DNA from: Pelomonas dachongensis
GTDB lineage: Bacteria; Pseudomonadota; Gammaproteobacteria; Burkholderiales; Burkholderiaceae_C
Length of the DNA stretch: 64,000 nt
NCBI RefSeq assembly: GCF_043555865.1
Contig: NZ_JBIGHY010000002.1
Span: forward strand, 496,001 to 560,000
Direction of reading: 5' to 3'
In this document: positions 15,916 through 25,398 of the stretch, in pieces
Position numbering within the stretch: position 1 is the stretch's first letter
Layout of the letters: the number at the start of each line of letters is the position of its first letter
Notes under the pieces: model-generated
Databases searched by the model: none
The model's input: the letters and a program-made list of their open reading frames with translations, nothing else
What the model was told of the DNA's origin: nothing
Translations under genes and position numbers: made by a program

Positions 15916-17139
15916 ATGCAAACCGCATTCGACCCCCTCGCCCCCGAGCAGTTGCGCCAGTGGGCCGAACGTTGGCGCGACGAACTGCTGTCAAACGTGC
16001 TGCCGTGGTGGCAGCGACAGATCTTTGACGCCGAAGGTCGCGTGCTGGGTGGCCGCAGCAACGACGGCCGCGTGCTGGAAGCGCCGCGCAGCGCCGTGCT
16101 GGGCACGCGGCTGCTGTGGACCTTCGCCAGCGCCGAGCAGCGCCTGGCCCTGCCGCCGAGGCCGCAGCTGGACTGGGCCTGGGCTTGGGTGAGCCAGGGC
16201 CTGACCGACCCCGAGCACGGCGGCGTCTTCTGGCATGTGGACGCGCAAGGCCAGCCGCTCGCGGCGCACAAGCAGGTCTACGCGCAGGCCTTCGCCATCT
16301 ACGCGCTGTGCGCCGCCCACGCGGCCCGGCCCGATCCTGAACGACGGGCGTTGCAGCAGGCGCTGGAGTTCTTCGAGCTGCTGCAGGCCCATGCCTTCGA
16401 CCAGGCCGACGGCGGCTGCTGGGAGGGCTTCACGCGCGACTGGCTACCGCTGCCCGGCGCCCGTCTGTCCGACAAGGAGCCACCGGCGCCCAAGACCATG
16501 AACACCATGCTGCACGTGCTGGAGGCGCTGACCGAGCTGCTGCGCCACCACCGCGTGCCGGCCGTCGAGGCGCGGCTGCGCGAGCTGCTGGTGCTGTTCA
16601 TCGAGCGCATTTGGCTGCCGGGGCCGCGCTGCTTCGGCCTGTTCTTCTCGCACGACTGGCGCGTGCTGACGCCGCAGGTGTCGTGGGGCCACGACATCGA
16701 GACCGCCTGGCTGCTGGTGCGCGCCGCCGACGTGCTGGGCGACGCGACGCTGCTGGCCCGCAGCCGCGACCTCGCCGTGCAGGTGGCCGACGCGGTGCTG
16801 GCGCGCGGTGTGGCGCCCGACGGCAGCGTGCACGGCGAAGGCCGCTTCGACGGCCGCATCACCGACGACCAGCGCCACTGGTGGTGCCAAGCCGAGGCCG
16901 TCGTGGGCTTCTGGGATGCATGGCAGATCAGCGGCGACCCGCGCCACGCCAATGCCGCCTGGCGCGCCTGGCGCTACATCGACCGCCACCACGTGGACCG
17001 CGTGGGCGGTGACTGGTTCAAGACGCTGGACGTGCAGGGCCGCGTCGTCGCAGCCGTCCCCAAGGCAGGCCTTTGGGAATGCCCTTACCACCATGTCCGC
17101 AGCGGGCTGGAAATGATCGAACGTCTGGCCCCACGATGA
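15916..17139 (+). CDS. AGE-family epimerase, mannobiose/cellobiose 2-epimerase type
   Basis: The 407-residue protein is a member of the N-acylglucosamine 2-epimerase (AGE) superfamily with an (alpha/alpha)6 barrel. WGHDIETAWLLVRAADVLGD (about 257-276) and HWWCQAEAVVGFWDAW (about 318-333) match the catalytic-histidine motifs of cellobiose/mannobiose 2-epimerases, and DPEHGGVFW is the N-terminal motif. Such enzymes convert Man-beta-1,4-Man to Man-beta-1,4-Glc, an intracellular step of mannan breakdown. There is no signal peptide. It is the first gene of an operon: its TGA overlaps the next ATG. Usually a GH130 phosphorylase follows in this pathway; none is in the window, and the GH2 mannosidase may take its place. 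Confidence 0.85.
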   Translation: MQTAFDPLAPEQLRQWAERWRDELLSNVLPWWQRQIFDAEGRVLGGRSNDGRVLEAPRSAVLGTRLLWTFASAEQRLALPPRPQLDWAWAWVSQGLTDPEHGGVFWHVDAQGQPLAAHKQVYAQAFAIYALCAAHAARPDPERRALQQALEFFELLQAHAFDQADGGCWEGFTRDWLPLPGARLSDKEPPAPKTMNTMLHVLEALTELLRHHRVPAVEARLRELLVLFIERIWLPGPRCFGLFFSHDWRVLTPQVSWGHDIETAWLLVRAADVLGDATLLARSRDLAVQVADAVLARGVAPDGSVHGEGRFDGRITDDQRHWWCQAEAVVGFWDAWQISGDPRHANAAWRAWRYIDRHHVDRVGGDWFKTLDVQGRVVAAVPKAGLWECPYHHVRSGLEMIERLAPR

Positions 17140-19322
17140 TGACGTACACCCCCTGGACGAAAGGACTGGCCTTGGCCATGACATTGACGCTGGCCGCCAC
17201 CGCGCAGGCGGCCACTGCGGCTGACACGCGGCTGCAGGCCGTCATGAAGAAGCTGGACGGCGGCGATCCCATCACGCTGGCCACTGTGGGCGGCTCCATC
17301 ACGACCGGCTACGCGGCACAGCCGCCGCGCGAACGGGGCTGGGCCGCGCTGCTGGCGAAGTCACTGGGGCCGCGTGTGCAGCTGGTCAACGCCGGTGTCA
17401 GCGGCACCGACTCGGCCGCCGCCGTGCAGCGGCTGCAGGCGCAGGTGCTGGACGCTTCACCCGACCTGGTCGTCGTCGAGTTCAGCGTCAACGATCAATG
17501 GCTGGACCCGGCGGTGCGCGGCAGCAGCTATGAAGCCATCCTGCGAAAGCTGCTGTCGGCCAAGAAGCAGCCGGCCGTCGTCGTGCTGGGCCTGACCCAC
17601 CAAGGCAACCAGCCGCGCGACGCCACCGACCTTCAGCTGAAGCTGGCCGCCCACTACGGCCTGACGGCGCTGGACTTCGGCGCCTGGATGCAAGCCCGCG
17701 TGGCCGCCGGCACCGACCGCTGGGCCGCGCTGTACGACGAGCCCGTGCACCCCAACGGCACCGGCCACCAGCGCATTGCGCAGGCGCTTGGCGAAACGCT
17801 GCGCGCCGCCGCGACGGCTGCCGCGACCACGACGCCCCTGCCCGCGCCGCTTCACGGCCGCGCGCATGAATTCACGCGGCTGCTGATGAACGACACGCTC
17901 AAGCCCTATCAAAACAGCGGCTTCACGCGCGGCGGCGAGGTGCACCCGGAATGGACCGGCCAGCAGCCCGGCTGGATCGCCACGGCCGACGACGCCGAGG
18001 CGCGTTTCCTGGTCTGGGGCAGCGAGGTCGCCGTCTTCCACGCCGAGAGCGAGCACTACCGCAACCTGGAAGCGCGCGTGGACGACGGCCCCTGGGTCAC
18101 GCTGCAGAGCCATGTGCCGGAACGCAAGGGCTACCTCGGCTGGCACTACACCGTCGTGGGCCGCGACCTGGAGCCCACGGCCCACCTGCTGCAGGTGCGC
18201 GTGAAGCGCGACGCCTGGGCCGGCAGCGGCCGTCCGGCCAGCCTGTTGGCCATCATGTCCGCCGGCATCCTGCCGCCCTCGCTGCGCCCCAGTGCCTTCG
18301 AGCAGCAGCCGCCGAGCAACCGCATGGGCCTGATCCCCGCCGCCGACCCGCGCCTGCGCTGGGTCGGCCGCATCGGCCCCGGTCCGCTGCCGTCCACCAA
18401 GCTGCTGGTCTGGAGCGGCAGCGAGCTGCACGCGCGCTTCACCGGCCGCGAGCTGACGCTGGAGTTCTCGTCCACGCACTGGGGCACCAGCCACTTCACG
18501 GTCGAGATCGACGGCCGCGCGCTGCCGCTGGCCGTGCCGGGCAAGGGCATGAGCGTCTGGCGACTGCGCGAGCCGCTGGCCGACGGTGAACACACGCTGC
18601 GGCTCCTCAAGCGCACCGAGGCGACCATGGCCGAAGTCGCCTTCCACGGCCTGCGGCTGTCCGAAGGCGACCGGCTGCTGGACCCGCCACCAGCCCGGCC
18701 GCTGAAGCTGGAGTTCTACGGCGACTCCATCACCGCCGGCGCCTGCAATGGCGACGTCGATGCTGACCAGTACGACGACCTGTACTACCACGACGGCACA
18801 CGCGCCTACGGCGCGCTGACCGCCGCGAAGCTGGGTGCCGACTACGTGGGCATCGCCGTCAGCGGCATCGGCGTCACGGCCACCTTCAACGAGCTGCTGA
18901 TGCCGCAGGTCTGGAACCGCTACGCGCCGAGGCTGGATGCAGCTGTTGCACCACCCGACCCGCGCGCGCCGGACGTGGTGCTGGTCAACCTCGGGCAGAA
19001 CGACCACGGCTTCCCGGGCACCAAGGGCCAGCGCATAGCCGCCGACTTCGCTTCACGCTACCTGGCGTTCGTGCGCGAACTGCGCGCGCGTTACCCGCAG
19101 GCCCGGCTCGTGCTGCTGGCCGGCGGCATGACGGCCTGGAAGGACGAGCCCGCCATCCCGCGCGCGCTGCAACAGGCGGTTGCAACGCTGCACGGCGAGG
19201 GCGATGCGCGCGTGTGGACCTACACATTCCAGGCCTTCGCCCATGCCCATCCGCGCATCGATGTGCACGCGCAGATGGCCGACGAGCTGACCCGTTTCCT
19301 GCAGACCGAGGTACTGAAATGA
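17136..19322 (+). CDS. Secreted double-module SGNH/CE2-type carbohydrate esterase
   Basis: The 728-residue exported protein has a signal peptide (about 1-25) and two separate SGNH hydrolase modules. Module 1 (about 45-235) has the nucleophile Ser54 in GGSITTGY, Asn in VEFSVNDQW and the DEPVHPN Asp/His pair. A beta-sandwich-like stretch follows (about 250-385). From about 400 a CE2-type jelly roll leads into module 2 with GDSITAG (about 530), VLVNLGQNDHG and a C-terminal IDVHAQMADEL. Each module appears catalytically complete. In this locus it probably removes acetyl groups from acetylated (gluco)mannan so that the GH5 and mannosidase can act. ATG 17136 overlaps the epimerase stop, and its own stop overlaps the next gene. 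Confidence 0.85.
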   Translation: MMTYTPWTKGLALAMTLTLAATAQAATAADTRLQAVMKKLDGGDPITLATVGGSITTGYAAQPPRERGWAALLAKSLGPRVQLVNAGVSGTDSAAAVQRLQAQVLDASPDLVVVEFSVNDQWLDPAVRGSSYEAILRKLLSAKKQPAVVVLGLTHQGNQPRDATDLQLKLAAHYGLTALDFGAWMQARVAAGTDRWAALYDEPVHPNGTGHQRIAQALGETLRAAATAAATTTPLPAPLHGRAHEFTRLLMNDTLKPYQNSGFTRGGEVHPEWTGQQPGWIATADDAEARFLVWGSEVAVFHAESEHYRNLEARVDDGPWVTLQSHVPERKGYLGWHYTVVGRDLEPTAHLLQVRVKRDAWAGSGRPASLLAIMSAGILPPSLRPSAFEQQPPSNRMGLIPAADPRLRWVGRIGPGPLPSTKLLVWSGSELHARFTGRELTLEFSSTHWGTSHFTVEIDGRALPLAVPGKGMSVWRLREPLADGEHTLRLLKRTEATMAEVAFHGLRLSEGDRLLDPPPARPLKLEFYGDSITAGACNGDVDADQYDDLYYHDGTRAYGALTAAKLGADYVGIAVSGIGVTATFNELLMPQVWNRYAPRLDAAVAPPDPRAPDVVLVNLGQNDHGFPGTKGQRIAADFASRYLAFVRELRARYPQARLVLLAGGMTAWKDEPAIPRALQQAVATLHGEGDARVWTYTFQAFAHAHPRIDVHAQMADELTRFLQTEVLK

Positions 19323-20527
19323 CGACACCCGACATGCGCCGGCCCGAAGCGCTGTGGGCCCATATGCGCCACACGCTGGCTTTCTACGCGCCGCGCGTCA
19401 AGGACGAGACCGGCGGCTGCTTCCAGTTCTTCAAGGACGACGGCACCGTCTACGACCGCCGCACCCGCCACCTGGTCAGCAGCACGCGCTTCGTGTTCAA
19501 CCATGCGCTGGCCTGGCGCTGGTTTGGCGGTGCGACCACGGATGTGGCGCACGCGCTGGCCTTCGTGAACACGGCGCATGCCCAACCGCAAGGCGGCTAC
19601 GCCTGGGTGCTGGACTGGCACGACCGCCGGGCGACGGTCACCGATGGCACCAACCACTGCTACGGCCTCGCCTTCGTCTTGCTGGCTCATGCCCACGCGG
19701 CCGACGCCGGCTTGGCCAGCGCCCGCGAAGGCATCGCCACCACCTTCGATCTGATGGAGCAGCGCTTCTGGGAGCCTGCCCATGGCCTGTACGCCGACGA
19801 GGCCACGCCCGACTGGCAAGTCGGCTCCTACCGCGGCCAGAACGCCAACATGCACGCCTGCGAGGCCATGCTGGCTGCCCACGCTGCCACCAGGGAGGCG
19901 CGCTACCTGGACCGTGCGCTGACGCTGGCCACGTCCATCGCCCAGCGCCAGGCGGCGCAGGCCGACGGCCTGGTCTGGGAGCACTACAAGACCGACTGGA
20001 CGCCCGACTGGGACTACAACCGCGACGACAAGACCAACATCTTCCGCCCCTGGGGCTTCCAGACCGGCCACCTCACCGAGTGGGCCAAGCTGCTGTTGAT
20101 GCTGGACCGCCGCCTGGGTGATGCCGCGCCCGGCTGGCTGGTGCCGACCGCCCGCCACTTCTTCGACACCGCCATGCAACGCGGCTGGGACGCCACGCAT
20201 GGCGGCCTGGTCTACGGCTTCTCACCAGACGGCGAGGTGTGCGATGCCGACAAGTACTTCTGGGTGCAGGCCGAGAGCCTGGCCGCGGCCGCCTGGCTGG
20301 CCGTGCGCACCGGCGACGACGCCTACTGGCAATGGTACGACCGCCTCTGGGCCTACGCCTGGCAGCACTTCGTCGACCACGAGCACGGCGCCTGGTATCG
20401 CATCCTGGCGCCCGACAACCGCAAGCTCACCGACGAGAAAAGCCCCGCCGGCAAGACCGATTACCACACGATGGGCGCCTGCCAGGACGTGCTCGCCGCG
20501 CTGGGCGTGCAGCCGCCCGCCCGATAA
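19319..20527 (+). CDS. AGE-family isomerase, D-mannose isomerase type
   Basis: The 402-residue protein is a second AGE superfamily member, clearly distinct from the one at 15916. RRTRHLVSSTRFVFNHALAW (about 41-60) and GTNHCYGLAFVLLAHAHA, with the later NIFRPWGFQTGHLTEWAK and YFWVQAESLAAAAWL, resemble D-mannose isomerases/mannose 2-epimerases that interconvert free mannose and fructose (or glucose). It has no signal peptide. The start at 19319 follows GAGGT and overlaps the esterase stop by 4 bases. In context it would feed mannose released by the GH2 mannosidase into fructose metabolism. The exact product cannot be told from sequence alone. Confidence 0.85.
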   Translation: MTTPDMRRPEALWAHMRHTLAFYAPRVKDETGGCFQFFKDDGTVYDRRTRHLVSSTRFVFNHALAWRWFGGATTDVAHALAFVNTAHAQPQGGYAWVLDWHDRRATVTDGTNHCYGLAFVLLAHAHAADAGLASAREGIATTFDLMEQRFWEPAHGLYADEATPDWQVGSYRGQNANMHACEAMLAAHAATREARYLDRALTLATSIAQRQAAQADGLVWEHYKTDWTPDWDYNRDDKTNIFRPWGFQTGHLTEWAKLLLMLDRRLGDAAPGWLVPTARHFFDTAMQRGWDATHGGLVYGFSPDGEVCDADKYFWVQAESLAAAAWLAVRTGDDAYWQWYDRLWAYAWQHFVDHEHGAWYRILAPDNRKLTDEKSPAGKTDYHTMGACQDVLAALGVQPPAR

Positions 20528-20543
20528 CGAAGGAGACGATGAC

Positions 20544-21551
20544 ATGAAGACCATGCTCGGCGCGGCGCTGCTCGCCACCGCCCTGTCGGCCCACGCGGCC
20601 CCTGCGCTCGAATGGCGCGGCATCAGCCTGTCCAGCGCCGAGTGGGGCGAGAAGCTGCCATTCCCCGGCGTCTACGGCAAGGAGTACGTCTACCCAACGG
20701 TCGCCAGCACGGCCTACTACCAGGCCCAGGGCATGAACCTGATGCGCATCGCCTTCCGCTGGGAGCGGCTGCAACCCGCGCTGATGGGCGAACTGGACCC
20801 GACCGAGCTGGGACGCCTGCGCGAGTTCGTCGACGGCACTACGGCCCGCGGCCTGCACGTGCTGCTGGACCCGCACAACTACGCCGCCTACCGCGGCCAC
20901 CACGTCGGCAAGCCAGAGGTTCCGCACGCCGCCTTTGCCGACTTCTGGCGCCGGCTGGCACTGCAGTTCAAGGACAACCCCAAGGTGCAGTTCGGCCTCG
21001 TCAACGAGCCGCGCGAAATGCCGACCGAGACCTGGGCAGCAGCAGCCCAGCAGGCCGTCACCGCCATCCGCGCCACCGGCGCGAAGAACCTCATCACGCT
21101 GCCGGGCAACGGCTACACGGGCGCCTGGAGTTGGTTCGAGTCGAAGTGGTACGGCACGCCCAACGCCGAGGTCATGGGCAAGGTCCGTGACCCGCTGGAC
21201 CACATGGTGTTCGAGGTGCACCAGTACTTCGACAAGGACGGCTCGGGCACCAACACCGAATGCGTCAGCCCCACCATCGGCGTCGAGCGGCTGCAACGCT
21301 TCACTGACTGGCTGCGCAAGCACAAGCGCCGCGCGCTGCTGGGCGAACTCGGCGGCGGCGCCAATGCGGTCTGCGAGCAGGCCGTGCGCGGCGCGCTGGA
21401 GCACCTGAAGGCCAATGCCGATGTCTGGACCGGCTGGGCCTGGTGGGCCGGCGGCCCGACCTGGGGCGACTACTTCCTGTCGCTGGAGCCTGGCGCCGAC
21501 GGCAAGGACAAGCCGCAGATGCGCTGGCTCAAGCCCTACCTGAAGGACTGA
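20544..21551 (+). CDS. Secreted glycoside hydrolase family 5 endo-glycanase
   Basis: The 335-residue protein has a signal peptide (MKTMLGAALLATALSAHA) and a single GH5 TIM barrel. The acid/base Glu is in FGLVNEPREM (about 152) and the nucleophile Glu is in ALLGELGGG (about 268). HNYAAYRG and WTGWAWWAGGPTWGDYFLSLEP are typical of the GH5_5-like endo-beta-1,4-glucanase branch, members of which also cut glucomannan. There is no carbohydrate-binding module. ATG 20544 follows AAGGAGA. It is the last gene of the epimerase-esterase-isomerase-GH5 operon, and its 3' end overlaps the convergent acetyltransferase gene by 16 bases. Substrate preference between cellulose and (gluco)mannan is an inference from the neighbours. 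Confidence 0.88.
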   Translation: MKTMLGAALLATALSAHAAPALEWRGISLSSAEWGEKLPFPGVYGKEYVYPTVASTAYYQAQGMNLMRIAFRWERLQPALMGELDPTELGRLREFVDGTTARGLHVLLDPHNYAAYRGHHVGKPEVPHAAFADFWRRLALQFKDNPKVQFGLVNEPREMPTETWAAAAQQAVTAIRATGAKNLITLPGNGYTGAWSWFESKWYGTPNAEVMGKVRDPLDHMVFEVHQYFDKDGSGTNTECVSPTIGVERLQRFTDWLRKHKRRALLGELGGGANAVCEQAVRGALEHLKANADVWTGWAWWAGGPTWGDYFLSLEPGADGKDKPQMRWLKPYLKD

Positions 21552-22054
21552 GTCAGGAAACGGGCATTGGTGCCGAAGCTGGCGAGCTTGTCGGCCAGCG
21601 GCGCCGTCAGCAGGGCTGGCTCGGCAAAGCCCTGACGCTGCCAGTACGGCACTGAACCCTGCACGGCCACCAGGCCCATGCGCGGCAGGCCCAGCGCACG
21701 GGCGCTGTCGGCCAGCCGGGCCAGCAGCCGCGCGGCCAGGCCCAACGATCGGGCCTCGGGCGCGACCGCCATGTCGTGCAGGTACAGCAGCGTGGGTGAT
21801 GCAGGACGCTCGCAATGCGGCGCATCCAGTGCCGGCAGCGTGGCCTCGCAGACCGGCAGGCTGACGGCATAGGCCAGCGGCTCGCTGCCCTCCGACGCCG
21901 GCCGGCGCGCCAGCCAGCAGCAGCCCAGCCCCTCAGTCACGGCCAGCTTGGCCGCGAACGCCTCCCGGCACTCCAAAAAGGAAACGCCGTAGCAGCGCTG
22001 TTGCAGCGCCAGTACGGCGTCGAGGTCGGCCGGCGTCATGGCGTGGAAGTCCAC
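21536..22054 (-). CDS. GNAT family N-acetyltransferase
   Basis: About 172 residues with a GNAT fold: MTPADLDAVLALQQRCYG at the start, the acetyl-CoA segment LYLHDMAVAPEARSLGLAARLLARL (motif A, here RSLGLA in place of the usual RxxGxG/A), and motif B region GLVAVQGSVPYWQRQGF. The start is taken as GTG 22054 (an ATG follows at 22039). The frame continues upstream inside the helicase gene but there it is only antiphase coding. It lies 19 bases after the helicase stop and is likely co-transcribed with it. Substrate unknown. Confidence 0.8.
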   Translation of the reverse strand: MDFHAMTPADLDAVLALQQRCYGVSFLECREAFAAKLAVTEGLGCCWLARRPASEGSEPLAYAVSLPVCEATLPALDAPHCERPASPTLLYLHDMAVAPEARSLGLAARLLARLADSARALGLPRMGLVAVQGSVPYWQRQGFAEPALLTAPLADKLASFGTNARFLTQSFR

Positions 22055-22073
22055 GCCAAACGCCTGCCCAGGA

Positions 22074-23708
<1,635 letters not shown>

Positions 23709-24021
23709 CGTTCGTTCTTTCGTTCACAGTCACGCCGCGCGGCAAAAAGCGCAGCGCCGAGGGGCGTCAAAAGCCCTTCGGAATCACATAAGTCGCTGGG
23801 AGATAGATCAGCTCGCGTCGTGCGGCTCGGGCCATTTACGGCAGCCCGGGTGCGGCGCGGGGAACAGTCAGTCAAAGCGACGGCTTCATCGCCGCCGACC
23901 GATCCGTGTTCGGAGTCCGATACGAGTGATCGAACGAGGTCAGAGGAGACGTGGAACACCTGGGGCAGCCCCAGGCGAAGGCACTACTGTAGCACCGTTC
24001 AGGGTTTTCACCAAGCGCTCG
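23709..24021. other. Intergenic region upstream of the helicase (313 bases)
   Basis: This gap contains the probable promoter and leader of the minus-strand helicase. TTGACG at 23770-23765 could be a -35 box, but I see no convincing -10. A short perfect stem (CCTGGGG/CCCCAGG, 23959-23975) without a T-run lies near the end of the upstream protease gene. An 84-codon frame on the minus strand (23959-23705) has no ribosome site or similarity I can see and is not called. Confidence 0.5.
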
Positions 24022-25335
24022 CTACGCCGGTGGTGCCTTGTCCGCCGGGGTCAGGTCCGGCAGCGGCGCGGCCAGCAACGCGGCGATGTCCAGGATGCCG
24101 CTGCCGAAGGCGCCCGGCTGCCAGGCGCCGCCGGGCACGCGCGCCGTCTGCCGCGCCAGCCGGCGGAAGGCCTCGGGCACGCACCAGGCGCGGCCGGCAT
24201 AAGCAGCAGCAAGGTCGGCGCGGCGATACGTCAGCCACAGCGCCGCGGCGCCGGTGGTGATGGCGGTGGCGTAGGACGTGCCGTCGCCGCCCCCCAAGTA
24301 GCGGAACTTGGTGGGCGAGCGCGGGTCAGCACGGCGCAGGTCGGCGGCGGGAGCGCTGAAGTCCACCTCCGGCCCGAAGCTGCTGCCCGACCACGGTTGT
24401 TCCTTGGCCGTGACGCCCGCCACCGCCACCGTGCGCGACAGCCGTGCCGGCAACACCACCGGGTCCACATAGTTGCCCGCCGCGCAGACGACAATGACGC
24501 CGGCCTCATAGGCGCGGTCCAACGACTGCCTCATCTGCGGCAACACCTGGCCCAGCACCACGCCCAAGCTGACATTGACGGCACCTGCACCCTGCTGCAC
24601 CGCGTAGTCCAGCCCATCGGCGAATTGCCGCTGCGCATGGTTGATCCAGACCGCGTCGGTCATGCGGATGGGCAGGTGCGGCACGCGCGGCGCGACCCCG
24701 TAGAACGGCCGGCCGTCGGCCACCAGGTCGTGGCCGCTGATGGACGCGCCGATGCGCGTGCCGTGGCCGCCGTTGAAGCCGGTCACCGGGTCCAGCCCGC
24801 CGCCGGGCTCGGACGGCACGAAGGCATTGCCGCCGTTGGGTGGCGGCGGCAGATCGGTGCGGCCGCTGGCCACGTCGATCCAGGTCGCGGCGTTGAAGCC
24901 GAAGGCCGGATGGCGCGTGTAGCCCGTGTCCAGCTGGGCCACCCGAGTCGAGCCCCAGGCAATGGCGCTCGCCCCGCCCAGCAGCTGCCAAGCGGCGGGT
25001 GCGCGCACCATGTCCAGGTGCCAGTCCAGCGTGCCGACCGGCGCGGGCATGGGCGGCCTCAGCGCCGGCAGCGCGTCGGCGTCGCGCGTGCGCAGCAGCG
25101 CCAGGATCTCGTCGTCGTTCAGCAGCTTGGGCGCCTGCATGCCCAGCACGCTGAGCCAGACCTCGGGCGGCGCCGTGTACTCGCGCTGCAAGGCCTCCAG
25201 CAGGTGGCCGCGCAGCAGCGCGCGGTCTTCGTCCACCGGGAACAGCCGGGCATCCAGCCCCGGCAGGTATTTGCGCAGCTGGCGCTGCACGTCAGCGAGG
25301 GGGCGTCCGTCGGTCTGGATCAGGTAGCCGGCCAT
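24022..25335 (-). CDS. S8 family (subtilisin-like) serine peptidase without signal peptide
   Basis: The 437-residue protein has a complete subtilase triad: Asp136 (AQLDTGYTRHP), His191 (GGHGTRIGAS), oxyanion Asn288 (CAAGNYV) and Ser354 (GDGTSYATAITTG). About 105 residues precede the catalytic domain and contain no signal peptide; they are not an obvious I9 prodomain either. It may therefore act in the cytoplasm or leave by an unrecognised route. A short Pro-rich C-terminus follows. It lies 63 bases after the pabBC stop on the same strand. Target unknown. Confidence 0.88.
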   Translation of the reverse strand: MAGYLIQTDGRPLADVQRQLRKYLPGLDARLFPVDEDRALLRGHLLEALQREYTAPPEVWLSVLGMQAPKLLNDDEILALLRTRDADALPALRPPMPAPVGTLDWHLDMVRAPAAWQLLGGASAIAWGSTRVAQLDTGYTRHPAFGFNAATWIDVASGRTDLPPPPNGGNAFVPSEPGGGLDPVTGFNGGHGTRIGASISGHDLVADGRPFYGVAPRVPHLPIRMTDAVWINHAQRQFADGLDYAVQQGAGAVNVSLGVVLGQVLPQMRQSLDRAYEAGVIVVCAAGNYVDPVVLPARLSRTVAVAGVTAKEQPWSGSSFGPEVDFSAPAADLRRADPRSPTKFRYLGGGDGTSYATAITTGAAALWLTYRRADLAAAYAGRAWCVPEAFRRLARQTARVPGGAWQPGAFGSGILDIAALLAAPLPDLTPADKAPPA

Positions 25336-25398
25336 CGTGGGTCTCCCGTTGTCGAACGGGCATTGGACGCAAGCGGCCGCGCCCGCGCCTCCGCAGAA

